A DNA stretch of 64,000 nt from AWTP1-13 sp050248715 (GTDB lineage Bacteria > Pseudomonadota > Alphaproteobacteria > Rhizobiales > Hyphomicrobiaceae), in assembly GCA_050248715.1 (NCBI GenBank), contig JBFWRV010000014.1, positions 35,816-99,815 of the forward strand. Reading direction: 5' to 3'. The notes under the pieces are model-generated. The model was not told where the DNA came from and searched no databases. It worked only from the letters and a program-made list of their open reading frames with translations. The position numbers and the translations under genes were made by a program. The first letter of the stretch is position 1, and every line of letters starts with the position of its first letter. Positions 16,030 through 24,753 of this stretch are shown here, piece after piece.

Positions 16030-16911
16030 ATGGACCCGCTGCTGCCGAGACTGGAGGACGAAGCGCGCCGCCGCCGACGCCGGGTGCTTTTCCGGCACAA
16101 CAAGATCCCTGTGCGGATGCTGGTGCCGAACTTCTTCACCTTGCTCAGCCTTTGCGCTGGGCTGACAGCCATCCGCATGACAATCGAGAGCCGTTACGAG
16201 CTGGCCATCGCCCTCGTCGTCGTGGCAGCGCTGCTCGATGGTGTCGACGGTCGTTTGGCGCGGGCGCTGAAGGCGCAGTCCAAGTTCGGCGCCGAGCTCG
16301 ATAGCCTGGCCGATTTCGTCAATTTCGGGGTCGCTCCCGCGGTGATCGTGTTCGTCTGGGGGCTGGGGGGCCTGCCCCGCGGCTTCGGCTGGATCGTCGC
16401 CCTGCTCTTTGCGCTTGCCACGGGGCTCCGGCTCGCCCGCTTCAACACCATGATCGAGGTGGAGAAGCCGAAGTGGCAGGCGGACTACTTCACCGGCATG
16501 CCGGCGCCGTTCGGTGCCATCACCGTATTGCTGCCGCTCTACCTTGATGGCCTGGGGCTCGACGTGCGCAGCTGGCCTTGGCTCATCGCCGCCTACACCG
16601 CGGCCATGGCGGCGCTGCTGGTGTCGACCATCCCCACCTACTCGGGCAAGCTCATGGGCGAGCGCATCGCGCGCGAGTTCGTGCTGCCGATCTTCGTCGG
16701 CGCAGCCGCCATGGTCGCTCTGTTGGTCACCTACCCCTATGGGACCCTGACGCTGGTGACGGTGCTCTATCTGGCCGCCATCCCCATCAGCTATCGCCGC
16801 TTCCAGCAGAAGCTGCAGGAGTCCGCGCCGAAGCCCGAGACGGCCGACGACGCGCCGATGGCTCCCGGGCCGGACGTTGGCGAAATGCCGGCTGGAGAGA
16901 CCAAGCATTGA
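16030..16911 (+). CDS. pssA: CDP-diacylglycerol-serine O-phosphatidyltransferase
   Basis: A 293-residue integral membrane enzyme of the CDP-alcohol phosphatidyltransferase family, making phosphatidylserine for the neighbouring decarboxylase. The metal and substrate motif DG-x2-AR-x8-G-x3-D-x3-D is complete, from DGVDGRLARAL to AELDSLADF. Six or more membrane helices follow. The cytoplasmic N-terminus is Arg-rich (EDEARRRRRRVLFRHNK). ATG 16030 is chosen because the frame further upstream only continues inside psd. The C-terminal tail is acidic and Pro-rich and does not look structured. Confidence 0.94.
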   Translation: MDPLLPRLEDEARRRRRRVLFRHNKIPVRMLVPNFFTLLSLCAGLTAIRMTIESRYELAIALVVVAALLDGVDGRLARALKAQSKFGAELDSLADFVNFGVAPAVIVFVWGLGGLPRGFGWIVALLFALATGLRLARFNTMIEVEKPKWQADYFTGMPAPFGAITVLLPLYLDGLGLDVRSWPWLIAAYTAAMAALLVSTIPTYSGKLMGERIAREFVLPIFVGAAAMVALLVTYPYGTLTLVTVLYLAAIPISYRRFQQKLQESAPKPETADDAPMAPGPDVGEMPAGETKH

Positions 16912-16939
16912 GGCGGTAGCGATGCCACTCCCGCCTGCA

Positions 16940-18232
16940 TCACGCAGCGGGTTTGCGCACGTGGCCCAGCCGGTCCTGCAGCGTCATCCACCCATAGACG
17001 GCCGGCAGGAACCAGGGCGTGCCGTTGTAGAGTGGGATTGCCGGTGGCGGCCGGAGGTCGAGCGCCGACTCCCCCCGCGGATCTCCCAGTATCTGCCATG
17101 CGGCCTTCTGTCCGGCCCAGCGAGCCCACACCACGCCCGATCCACAGTAGCCCACCGCATAGCGCATGCCGTCGCGCGAGAAGATGCGTGGGATCATGTC
17201 GCGGCTCATGGCGACATGCCCATACCAGCTGTGCGTGAGGTCGACGCCCTCGAGCACCGGGAAGATGTCGGCGAGCGCGCGCTTCAGGCTTTTGGTCGGC
17301 CAGTCCGGCTCGCCGGCGATGGTGCCGTCGCGGCCGCCGAACAGGATGCACGTGCCGTCCGGGGAGGGGCGGTAGTAGTAGTGCAGCTTGCGCGTCTCGG
17401 CGACCATCACGCCCTTGGGCATGAGCTCGGCCATCAGGTTGTTCGATAGCGCCACGGTGGCGATCATGCGGCTGCGCACCGGCACCAGTCGGCGGCGCAG
17501 CCAGGGGTCCACGCCATCCGCATAGCCATTGGTGCCCATCACAAGGTGATCGGCTTGCACCTTGCCGCGCGCCGTCTCCACTTCGTAGCCGCTGTTCCTC
17601 GGAGCGAAGCCCAGCACCGCCGTTTCCCCGTGCGCCACGACACCGGCCTTGCACGCCAGCTCGAGCATGCCGCGATGGAATTTGGCCGGGTGCAGCCCGG
17701 CAATGTCGTTGCGCACGAGGCCGCCATAATAGAACTCGGTGCCGAGGATGCTCCGCTGCTCGGACCGAGGTACGGCGTGTGTGTCGATGCCCAGGCTCTT
17801 GCGCAGCAGATCGGCTTCGCGCGCCAGGCCCTCGTACTCCGCGGGTTTGCCTGCTCCCGTGAAGCGCCCGGTCATCTTGTAGTCGCAGTCGATCGCCTCA
17901 TCGGTGATGAAGCGGGCGAGGTCCTCGCGAGCCGCCTTGGCCTCCGTCTGCAGCGCGTCTGCGCGGGCTCGGCCGAACTTGGCGACCATCCGGCGATAGC
18001 TCGGGCGCAGGTTGCCGCTGGCGATGCCGCCGTTACGCGTCGAGGCACCCTCGCCGGGACGCTGCCGGTCGAAGATTTGCACGCTGCGCCCGGCCCGAGC
18101 GAGCGTGAGCGCCGCGCTCAAGCCCGTGTAGCCGGCGCCGACGATGACGACGTCCGATCTGGCCTGCACGTCCGCCCTGGGCAGGCTGGCCGGCGGCGCG
18201 TGCTCCCACCAGTATGGCGTGGATACTGTCAT
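16940..18232 (-). CDS. FAD-dependent oxidoreductase (DAO family)
   Basis: A 430-residue D-amino-acid-oxidase-fold flavoprotein. The dinucleotide-binding motif SDVVIVGAGYTGLSAALTLA is near the N-terminus. It is preceded by the PYWWEHAPP-type segment seen in gamma-glutamylputrescine oxidases and related amine oxidases of the PuuB/OrdL type. ASTRNGGIASGNLRPS is the family FAD contact, and WYGHVAMSRDMIPRIF plus VGYCGSGVVWARWAG form the C-terminal FAD site. Likely reaction: oxidation of a secondary amine or gamma-glutamyl amine with release of peroxide. The substrate cannot be read. ATG 18232 is used; a 25-codon extension upstream has no family match. Confidence 0.85.
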   Translation of the reverse strand: MTVSTPYWWEHAPPASLPRADVQARSDVVIVGAGYTGLSAALTLARAGRSVQIFDRQRPGEGASTRNGGIASGNLRPSYRRMVAKFGRARADALQTEAKAAREDLARFITDEAIDCDYKMTGRFTGAGKPAEYEGLAREADLLRKSLGIDTHAVPRSEQRSILGTEFYYGGLVRNDIAGLHPAKFHRGMLELACKAGVVAHGETAVLGFAPRNSGYEVETARGKVQADHLVMGTNGYADGVDPWLRRRLVPVRSRMIATVALSNNLMAELMPKGVMVAETRKLHYYYRPSPDGTCILFGGRDGTIAGEPDWPTKSLKRALADIFPVLEGVDLTHSWYGHVAMSRDMIPRIFSRDGMRYAVGYCGSGVVWARWAGQKAAWQILGDPRGESALDLRPPPAIPLYNGTPWFLPAVYGWMTLQDRLGHVRKPAA

Positions 18233-18301
18233 GGCGTCCCCTGGCTTCCCCGTAGCGGCGTTGCCGCGAGGATAGCGCCCCTCGGCCCGGTTCGGAAACA
18301 G

Positions 18302-18334
18302 CTGCACCGGGGGCGACGGCCGCCCCCGGTGCAG
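18302..18334 (-). terminator. Hairpin terminator after the TadG-like gene
   Basis: A perfect 14-base stem (CTGCACCGGGGGCG and its complement) around the five-base loop ACGGC, 26 bases after the stop at 18360. On the minus strand only a short GTTTCC run follows, so it may act as a weak intrinsic terminator or a 3' stabiliser. Confidence 0.6.
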
Positions 18335-18359
18335 GTATGCCGAGCACGGCTCGCGTGCG

Positions 18360-19931
18360 TCAGTTCGTCAGCCGCAGCGTGGCGATCTTGAGGGCGATAT
18401 CGCGGAACGCTGCCTGCAGCGCCACCTCCGATGTCGCATCGTAATAGTGGCTGGCGTCGGTGGCGCAGTTGGTCAGGAACGTCTTCGACGCACTGTTCAC
18501 CTGGAAGCCGACCGTGAACACCTCGATCTTGGCGTCCTTGATCTTCGTGCACAGGCTTTCCGCCTGGGCAAGAGCCTTGCCGTTCTCCGAGTTGCAGTTG
18601 ATGTCGGGGCTTTGATTGGAGTTCTTCGCCTCGACGCCCTTGCAGTAGTTGATGTTGTACTCGCCGTCCGTCATCAGCACGGCGATCTTGCGAAGCTTGG
18701 GAAAGCCCTTGGCGTTGGTCGTCGTGAGATCGCTGTAGGGGGCTGCGGCGCTCGAGGTCGGGAAGGCCTGCTGCAGCACGGAGTTCCAGTTAGGCGACAG
18801 CAGATACCAGGCCCAAGCCGTGCCGAGATGCCCGGCCGTGGAACCGGCAGTCGTGAACTTGTCGACATGCTCCTTGAGCGCGGTCTTGTCTTTCGTCAGG
18901 GGCATGATGCGATTGACCGCCGCGTCTCTGTGGTTGCCCACCGGGCACGACGTATCGGTATTGGTGCCGAAATAGCCCTTGCCGACGTAGCTCGTGGTGT
19001 CAGCCGGGGCCGCATCCGTGTAGGCGTTGGTGCCGATCCGCTCGGTCACGCACTTGGAGGAGATCTGCCAGGTATTCGTGCCGCTGCCGCCGGACTTGGT
19101 GTACTTGATCCAGCGCTTCGTCGGCTGGTTGGATGTATCATTGAGCGTGCCGCTGGAGGTGAACGTTTGCGGGTTGGAGGAATTGTTCTCGGTCACCGTT
19201 CCGCGCACCAGAGGAGCGAGCGTGCTGCCGACATTGACTGCCTCCGCGAACGGCGCCAAGGCGACGCGCGAGTAGTACTGGCTCTGGTCGTCCGAGACGA
19301 CGATGTCGATGAGGTCCTTGGCGGCAGTCTTGGCGGCCGTGATTTTCGTGCACGGGTCACACATGGACCCAGTGACGTCCATCATCAGCGAAATCTCGAC
19401 ATTGCTGCCGCCGGAGTTCTGGCCGAGGCAGGCTTCGCTCGGGCAGAGTGCGGCCGTGGCCGTGCTGATCAGCCGGATGCATCTGTGACCGTTGCCCAGG
19501 CAGTTGGCCGGCGCCCCGTCAGTGGAGTCTTGCGGGAAGAGCGAGTTGAGAACGGCGAGGAAGGGAGTTCTGACCCAGGACGTCGCCGTAACCGTGAATG
19601 CGGTGTTTCCTGCGTTGGGGGAGAACTGCAGGGTGGCGATGACGACATCCTTCGGCTTGGCCTGGTTGAAGTAGGCCGAGGCGGCGGCAGACGCCTTGTT
19701 GACGATATCGGTCTTGTTCACCTGCGCCACGCGGCCCGCGGCCAGGGCGGCTGCGTCCAGGGCCGACTGCGTCTGCGAGCGAACGTTGTAAACGCGCCCG
19801 AAGTCGACCGCCAAGCCGATGCTGACTGCCAAGGGGATGACAAGCAGGCCGAACAGCATGGCGACGTTGCCGGACTGGTCGCGGCGCAGCCGCCGGAGCA
19901 GCGCGAGCACCTCGAGCCTGTACGCAGACAT
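18360..19931 (-). CDS. TadG-like pilus assembly protein with von Willebrand factor A domain
   Basis: A 523-residue protein. The TadE/TadG-type start RRDQSGNVAMLFGLLVIPLA carries one membrane helix and is followed by DFGRVYNVRSQTQSALDAAA. A vWA domain has a MIDAS start, ISLMMDVTGSMCDPCTK at about residues 175-190, and ITVLMTDGEYNINY-like metal-site sequence near 450 (KIAVLMTDGEYN). Several cysteines lie in the inserted region. TadG-like proteins are anchored in the inner membrane and help Flp pilus or adhesion systems. ATG 19931 is preceded by GGAGGGG. An upstream in-frame extension of 65 codons has no family match. No other tad genes are in the window. Confidence 0.85.
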   Translation of the reverse strand: MSAYRLEVLALLRRLRRDQSGNVAMLFGLLVIPLAVSIGLAVDFGRVYNVRSQTQSALDAAALAAGRVAQVNKTDIVNKASAAASAYFNQAKPKDVVIATLQFSPNAGNTAFTVTATSWVRTPFLAVLNSLFPQDSTDGAPANCLGNGHRCIRLISTATAALCPSEACLGQNSGGSNVEISLMMDVTGSMCDPCTKITAAKTAAKDLIDIVVSDDQSQYYSRVALAPFAEAVNVGSTLAPLVRGTVTENNSSNPQTFTSSGTLNDTSNQPTKRWIKYTKSGGSGTNTWQISSKCVTERIGTNAYTDAAPADTTSYVGKGYFGTNTDTSCPVGNHRDAAVNRIMPLTKDKTALKEHVDKFTTAGSTAGHLGTAWAWYLLSPNWNSVLQQAFPTSSAAAPYSDLTTTNAKGFPKLRKIAVLMTDGEYNINYCKGVEAKNSNQSPDINCNSENGKALAQAESLCTKIKDAKIEVFTVGFQVNSASKTFLTNCATDASHYYDATSEVALQAAFRDIALKIATLRLTN

Positions 19932-20302
19932 GTTATCCCCTCCACAATAATTCGGGTAGGGTCGCAAGATAATCCGGGCAGTATTGCCGGTTTGTAAAGA
20001 TGATGAGAAGTTGATGCGAATTTTTGTTTCCAATAAGAATTGTATTTTATTTGAATTATTCTCAAATTGCAGTGCTCCGATTGACGATTGCGAAACCAAA
20101 GCAAGACGACCTTGGGGAGCCGCCACCAGGTCGTCGCGGACAGGGCTTGGGATGCCCGTATTCCAGGAACAGGCGTGGCCCGACCGGAGGGGCGTGCCGG
20201 GGCGGCAGGGGAAGAAGGCGGATGCTGGCGGCCGGTGGCCGCGGCGGCGTTGAATGCGCGGCGCCGAGGCGGGTCCCCGCCTGCGCGCCTACGGACCGGC
20301 CG
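19932..20302. promoter_or_regulatory. AT-rich intergenic region upstream of the TadG-like gene
   Basis: This gene-free stretch is markedly AT-rich between about 19990 and 20070, unlike its surroundings, and probably holds the promoter of the minus-strand TadG-like gene. A dyad TTTGA-n7-TCAAA sits at 20050-20066. A possible minus-strand promoter is TTTACA with GATTAT at an 18-base spacing, about 35 bases before the ribosome site. The part from 20100 to 20302 is high-GC with no recognisable gene. Confidence 0.35.
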
Positions 20303-21148
20303 TTACTTCCAACGGATCTCGAAGGGCGAGAGCAGCACCTTGGCGTCCGCGGGTGACCGGGACATCCTGTCATCGCCGCTGTAGAACACGTCGGCGGCGA
20401 CGCCGGCGAGACCGACATCCCCTTTGGCACGATAGGTGAGATCGCCCTTGTCGACCACAAGGGCGCCGTCGACCCAGATGCGGACGATGCCGTTGTCGTG
20501 CCCCGGCTCGTTGAGCACCACCTCCTGCTCGAGCTTGGCCCATCGGCCGCGGGGAAGCTGGATGCCCCCGCTTTCGGCAGCCTGCTTGCTCTCTTTTCCG
20601 GCAAGCCTCGCGAGACTGGTGGCGCCGATATCGCCGGTGCGGCGCCAGGCCGCCTGCACCAGGAACCGATCGCCGGAATTGTCGGTCTGGCCGATGATGC
20701 CGGGAAGCGCGCCGCCCGAGCCGAAATTGAAGTCGGCCGGAAGGAGAACGCTGTAACTGAGGCAGACCGCCGGCTGCTTGCGCAGCGAGCGCGGTTGCCA
20801 GGGGAAGCTGACGCCGCCCTTCTCCACGGCTCCGGTATTCGGCGCCGATGAGCCCTTGGGGAGCGCTATGCTCATGCCGACAGGAGCGGGTCCATCGGTG
20901 AGGCGAACGATGCGCAGATTGTCGACGATGGCAGCCGCCGCGCTTCCTACGCGTGCCTGGATGTCGGTGGCCGTCACCATGACGCCGTCACGCTCGAGTG
21001 GAAACGCCATGCTGGTTCCGTAACGCCCGCTGCACGCTGCGAGCGACGACGGAATCAGAATCGAGCGCAGCACGGCCACAACCGCAGCCACGGCCACCAG
21101 GATGGCTGCCGCATTGAAGAGCAACAGCCGTGCCGAAGGGATTCTCAT
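20303..21148 (-). CDS. Polysaccharide lyase-like secreted or membrane-anchored protein
   Basis: A 281-residue protein with an N-terminal signal anchor (ARLLLFNAAAILVAVAAVVAVL). The beta-rich body contains VCLSYSVLLPADFNFGSGGALPGIIG and VRIWVDGALVVDKGDLTYR, a pattern seen in polysaccharide lyase family 14-like beta-jelly-roll proteins (alginate lyase relatives). The enzyme activity is inferred only from fold-type similarity. ATG 21148 begins the signal; the in-frame upstream extension lacks one. It would face the periplasm or outside. It stands alone between the TadG-like gene and the Flp pilin gene. Confidence 0.6.
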   Translation of the reverse strand: MRIPSARLLLFNAAAILVAVAAVVAVLRSILIPSSLAACSGRYGTSMAFPLERDGVMVTATDIQARVGSAAAAIVDNLRIVRLTDGPAPVGMSIALPKGSSAPNTGAVEKGGVSFPWQPRSLRKQPAVCLSYSVLLPADFNFGSGGALPGIIGQTDNSGDRFLVQAAWRRTGDIGATSLARLAGKESKQAAESGGIQLPRGRWAKLEQEVVLNEPGHDNGIVRIWVDGALVVDKGDLTYRAKGDVGLAGVAADVFYSGDDRMSRSPADAKVLLSPFEIRWK

Positions 21149-21487
21149 GTCGAACTCCGTCGCTGGCGGAATGGCCGCCGGACAGCCAGTAGCAAGTTTC
21201 CTGCTTGGAGTTAAAGCATCGGTAAACAAAACTGCGGCGTCGAAGCTTTCCTCGACGCAGGGATGTCCGTGAAGCTCCGGCTTGGCGGGCCACCCCTGCG
21301 ACAGTGCGGACAATTTGGTCGCGTTAGTGGAATATTTGACATGACTGCACGAACGCCTGTTCGGTGGCCGATTTTAACCTAGGCCTAATCCAACACCGGT
21401 AGGCTTCCCGAAGTTCAGCCGCACGGGGCTAGTGCCTCCTGGGTGAACTTATGCGCTAGCCATCGAGTAAGTGTTGGGAGAGTTGTC
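21149..21487. other. Intergenic region between lyase-like gene and Flp pilin gene
   Basis: About 340 bases that separate two divergent genes and must contain both promoters. TTGACA occurs at about 21339 but no well-spaced -10 was found. GGGAG at 21477-21481 is a plausible ribosome site for the pilin. No gene is seen. Confidence 0.35.
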
Positions 21488-21658
21488 ATGCAGAACCATG
21501 TCATGCGTTTCGTGAAGGACGAGTCGGGCGCGACCGCCATCGAGTACGGCCTCATTGCGGCTCTGATCGCCGTCGGCATCATCACCGCTGCCCGCCTGCT
21601 GGGCTCGCAGATCAGCGCGACCTTCAACACGGTTCGCACCACGATGGAATCCGCGTAA
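21488..21658 (+). CDS. Flp family type IVb pilin
   Basis: A 56-residue prepilin. After the short charged leader (MQNHVMRFVKDESGAT) comes the Flp signature AIEYGLIAALIAVGIITA, with Glu at the +5 position of the mature hydrophobic helix. The leader would be cut at a glycine-alanine site by a TadV-type prepilin peptidase. A strong intrinsic terminator follows, so it is monocistronic. The pilus machinery (tadABC, rcpA, cpaB) is not in the window; only the TadG-like gene at 18.4-19.9 kb is related. An upstream in-frame TTG/ATG is possible but less well placed. Confidence 0.9.
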   Translation: MQNHVMRFVKDESGATAIEYGLIAALIAVGIITAARLLGSQISATFNTVRTTMESA

Positions 21659-21676
21659 GCGGCTTGCCGCTTGCGA

Positions 21677-21717
21677 CAGGAGGCCGCCGGACCCTGCCGG
21701 CGGCCTCCTGCTTTTTT
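21677..21717 (+). terminator. Intrinsic terminator of the Flp pilin gene
   Basis: A perfect 14-base stem (CAGGAGGCCGCCGG and complement) with a six-base loop, followed by CTTTTTT at 21711-21717. It lies 19 bases after the pilin stop. Confidence 0.92.
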
Positions 21718-21774
21718 GGGCATCTGCTTTGCGGATTCCGGATCGCGGATTGCCGGCACGCGGAGTGGCGACCG

Positions 21775-23031
21775 TCAGGCGCCGGCCACGTCGCGACGGA
21801 GCCGTCGCAGGCTCTCCCGTGTCTGGCCGACCTGACCGGTCCGCAGCTTCCATTTGGTCTGACGGACCCCCGCCTTGCATTGGGCAAGGAAGGTGTTGAA
21901 GCGCGCGTCCAGCATGCCGCGGCGGTCGGCGAGCTGCGCCATGAGGAAGTCTGGGGTGAAGTTGGGCTCGACGATCAGCGCCCCGCTCTCGACGGCCGCA
22001 ATATCCCAGCCGATCAGCCGCACCTCGCGGAGGGCGGAGGCCGCATCCAGAGCCAGGCGGAAGATTTCGCGCCAGTTCGGCACCTCGATGCCGAGGAGCT
22101 CGGCTTCGGTATCGGGGTGGTGGGTAACCTCCTCCAGTCCCAGGCCGCTGCCACGCACCACGCGCACGACGCGGCCGCAGGTCAGGTCGAGCGTGGCGAG
22201 CAGGTTGCCCGGGCGCCAGAAATTGTCGGCAACGTTGGCGCCGGCTGGAATCTTCCAGAGTGCGCGCAGCACCTCGGGGCCGGCATCCGAGAGGATTGTG
22301 ATGACACGCACCGTCGCGAGGCGATCGCCGGCGATCGCGCGCACGTCGTCATGCGGGGCGATGCGCCGCTGGAAGATGTAGCCGCCCCTGTAGTGCCTGG
22401 CGACGGCGGCGACAAAGCTGCCGACAGGGACCATGCGATCCGGGGCGCAAACCAGGCTGTCGGTCTCCACCTCATAGGCGTCGAGGCCGATCGAGCCGAG
22501 GCTGCGCCGCGAGTCTGCGGGTTTGCCGAAAAGCGGATACTCGCGGCAGGCACGCAGGAACGCGCCCAGCGCGTCGACATCGCGAAAGACCGGCGCGTTG
22601 CGCATGCAAAGTGCGTCCGAATAGAGCGCCAGGGTCGGAATGACGGGGAAACCGTAGCCGCCGAGCAGGGTGGTGACCGCCAGCTTGTTGCGCATCAGCC
22701 CCCACCACTCGCTGTTGCTGTTGGCGGTCATCCAGATGCGGCGCTCGGCTTCGAGACCGACGAACTCGGAGGGATCGGCGCCCTTGAGCCAGGTATCGTC
22801 GAACAGGCGCAGGCCCACGTATTCCTCGTAGGAGAGCCGACCCGGGCCGAAGGAGGCCTTGGCGAGATCGAGCAGGAGGCGCTGGTAGGTCTTGCCGTAC
22901 TTCGCGGCAATGGTGCGCAGTGTGGCGGCGAGATCCAGGGCGGGCGCGGCGACGTCGATATCGAAAACGGCCGTCACGGGCTCGCGGTCGGTCTGCGCGC
23001 TGGGCGCCTGAGGAAGGGCCGCTGCTGACAT
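21775..23031 (-). CDS. Sugar-transfer-associated ATP-grasp protein
   Basis: A 418-residue protein with the ATP-grasp fold of the family annotated as sugar-transfer-associated ATP-grasp. Recognisable parts are NKLAVTTLLGGYGFPVIPTL, PLFGKPADSRRSLGSIGLDA (nucleotide contacts) and IFQRRIAPHDDVRAIAGDRLATVRVITI-like strands (shown in two parts). The acidic metal-binding end is LIGWDIAAVESGALIVEPNF, where E and N would bind magnesium. Such enzymes join a carboxylate to an amine or other nucleophile. The substrate is unknown; relatives sit in polysaccharide or capsule loci. No neighbours share its strand, so context gives little help. Confidence 0.75.
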   Translation of the reverse strand: MSAAALPQAPSAQTDREPVTAVFDIDVAAPALDLAATLRTIAAKYGKTYQRLLLDLAKASFGPGRLSYEEYVGLRLFDDTWLKGADPSEFVGLEAERRIWMTANSNSEWWGLMRNKLAVTTLLGGYGFPVIPTLALYSDALCMRNAPVFRDVDALGAFLRACREYPLFGKPADSRRSLGSIGLDAYEVETDSLVCAPDRMVPVGSFVAAVARHYRGGYIFQRRIAPHDDVRAIAGDRLATVRVITILSDAGPEVLRALWKIPAGANVADNFWRPGNLLATLDLTCGRVVRVVRGSGLGLEEVTHHPDTEAELLGIEVPNWREIFRLALDAASALREVRLIGWDIAAVESGALIVEPNFTPDFLMAQLADRRGMLDARFNTFLAQCKAGVRQTKWKLRTGQVGQTRESLRRLRRDVAGA

Positions 23032-23430
23032 CTGGGCTTCCCGGCCGTTGGTCGTTGGATTGTGGAACCGTGGGGCACCATCAGTGAAAAGTTCAAACTT
23101 TGCATGAAGCGCGCATTGGCCGCGTCTTACGAAGGGAGGTTCGCGGGAGGTGTGACACGCGTGCTGGCGCAGCCACGACCCGCGGTGCCCGCGAGCACCA
23201 GCTTGAACCTGGCCGTCACGGTCGCGCTTGCTCTGCCATTAGCTCGCCATCTGAGCGTGTGATAGGCTGACCGCAGAGGAGCAGCAGTCTGCGAGCGGAG
23301 CTCGGCGCCCCACGGTGCGAGCGCAGGCGGCGCCCTCATAGTCATCGCCGGTTCAGGTAGCCGATGCTAGGGGCTGTCTGCGCGCCGGGCGGCGGGGCAC
23401 CCCTTTGAGTTCCCGAAAGGAGCAACCCCA
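23032..23430. other. Intergenic region, no gene seen
   Basis: About 400 bases between two divergent genes. Short open frames on both strands lack recognisable composition or ribosome sites. AAAGGAG at 23417-23423 is the ribosome site of the downstream gene. Confidence 0.4.
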
Positions 23431-24708
23431 ATGAGAGTGGCCGGTCTGCTTACAGCCGCGACGGCTGTTGCTGCTGCGCTGACAGTGTTCGATGCATCGC
23501 CCGTCGAGGCAGCCCCCCGTCAGGGTTTCTCGGCGCGCAAGGCGCCGCCTGTTCGCAGGGCTCAGCCCCGCGTCGCGCCGAGGGCGCCGAAGGTGCTCAA
23601 GGCGACACCAAAGGTCACCAAGACGCCGAAGGTGCTCAAGGCGACACCAAAGGTCACCAAGACGCCGAAGGTCCTCAAAACGACGCCAAAACTCACCACC
23701 AAGGTGCCGAAGACCCTCAAGGCGACGCCGCAGATCACCAAGACGCCGCTGACGAAGGGATCGCCGTCCGCCTTCATGAAGAAGGTCCCGCCGCGGCCCC
23801 TCAACTTGAAGACCCTGCCCCTGCACAAGGCCGCCGCAGGCAACAAGCTGATGGCTGGAAAGCTTGCGGTGCCCAAGAACATCAAGCCGAAGCTGAGCCT
23901 AGCTATCCCCCCCAAGCCGATATTTCATAAGAAGTTCAGCCCGTTCATCCAGCGGCACTGGAAGCACGCATTCTTCTGGGTGGCCGTGGCCGGCATCGGC
24001 TACCTGACGGTTCCGTCGCTCTACTACGACACCTTCTACACCTGCGTGAACGGCGACGATCCGATCTACGACGACTGCATCGACATCCTGTCGTATGCGG
24101 CGCTCGAGGAAGAGGAAGTCGTCCGGGTCAGCATGCCGGCCGGCGCAACGTACAAATACAGGGCGAAGTCTCCCATAGCCGCCAAGCCGCAGGATTGTCC
24201 GTCCTGCCGCTGGGACCGTTTCGTGGAGCGCAAGTGGAACCAGAGCTTCTCGTGGGTGAAGATCCCCGAAATCGGCAACGTCACGGTTCCCGACGGCCAT
24301 TACGACCGCTTCTACGGCTTCGCCGGCGCCAATCCTCCCAACTACCCGCAAGCCTGCCAGGTGCTGCAGGAGGCGGCCTCCACCAAGGAGGAAGGGGAGG
24401 TCGTCCGCATGAGCATGCCGGCTGGCACCGACTACCGCTTCGAGGCAGGAGGGGCGCCGACCAGCGCGTGCAAATCGTGCACCATGGAGCCCTTCGTCGA
24501 CCGCAAGTGGAATCGCGAGTTCGTATGGGTGCAAGTGCCCGAGGCCGGCAACGTCACGGTGCCTGAGGACTACTACGACCGCTTCTATAGCTATGCGAGC
24601 GCGGAACCCCCGAACTATGGTGCGGCCTGCAGGGTCCTGGTCGAGGCGGCCGCGGCCGATACGGTGATGACGACGGCGCTCGATAACCGGCGCGGGCTCG
24701 AGCAGTGA
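23431..24708 (+). CDS. Secreted protein with Lys/Thr/Pro repeats and three copies of a W-rich domain
   Basis: A 425-residue protein of unknown function. A signal peptide (MRVAGLLTAATAVAAALTVF, cut after VEA) is followed at about residues 54-106 by four tandem 13-residue units of the form KVLKATPKVTKTP. Beyond residue 170 a domain of about 80 residues occurs three times, each with F-x-x-R-x-W-n-x-x-F-x-W-V, then G-x-[VL]-T-V-P-x-x-Y-Y-D-x-F-Y, a pair of cysteines and V-R-[VM]-S-M-P-A-G. The last two copies also begin with a C-x-x-C pair (CPSC, CKSC). Paired cysteines suggest an exported, disulphide-bonded protein. AAAGGAG precedes ATG 23431. No family is recognised. Confidence 0.8.
   Translation: MRVAGLLTAATAVAAALTVFDASPVEAAPRQGFSARKAPPVRRAQPRVAPRAPKVLKATPKVTKTPKVLKATPKVTKTPKVLKTTPKLTTKVPKTLKATPQITKTPLTKGSPSAFMKKVPPRPLNLKTLPLHKAAAGNKLMAGKLAVPKNIKPKLSLAIPPKPIFHKKFSPFIQRHWKHAFFWVAVAGIGYLTVPSLYYDTFYTCVNGDDPIYDDCIDILSYAALEEEEVVRVSMPAGATYKYRAKSPIAAKPQDCPSCRWDRFVERKWNQSFSWVKIPEIGNVTVPDGHYDRFYGFAGANPPNYPQACQVLQEAASTKEEGEVVRMSMPAGTDYRFEAGGAPTSACKSCTMEPFVDRKWNREFVWVQVPEAGNVTVPEDYYDRFYSYASAEPPNYGAACRVLVEAAAADTVMTTALDNRRGLEQ
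23590..23748 (+). repeat. Four tandem 39-42-base coding repeats
   Basis: Units at 23590-23628 and 23629-23667 are identical over 39 bases. A diverged 42-base unit (23668-23709) and a 39-base unit (23710-23748) follow. The identity of the first two at the DNA level points to a recent duplication and possible length variation. Confidence 0.9.
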
Positions 24709-24753
24709 CGGGATGATCGTCGGCGACGGCAGCGAGCGTGGCGTTCGCTGCCG

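Noticed and set aside
18447..19997. 516-codon plus-strand frame over the TadG-like gene
   Set aside because: Antisense to a vWA-domain gene with clear MIDAS motif; no family features.
21664..23028. 454-codon plus-strand frame over the ATP-grasp gene
   Set aside because: Antisense to the conserved ATP-grasp gene and begins inside the pilin terminator.
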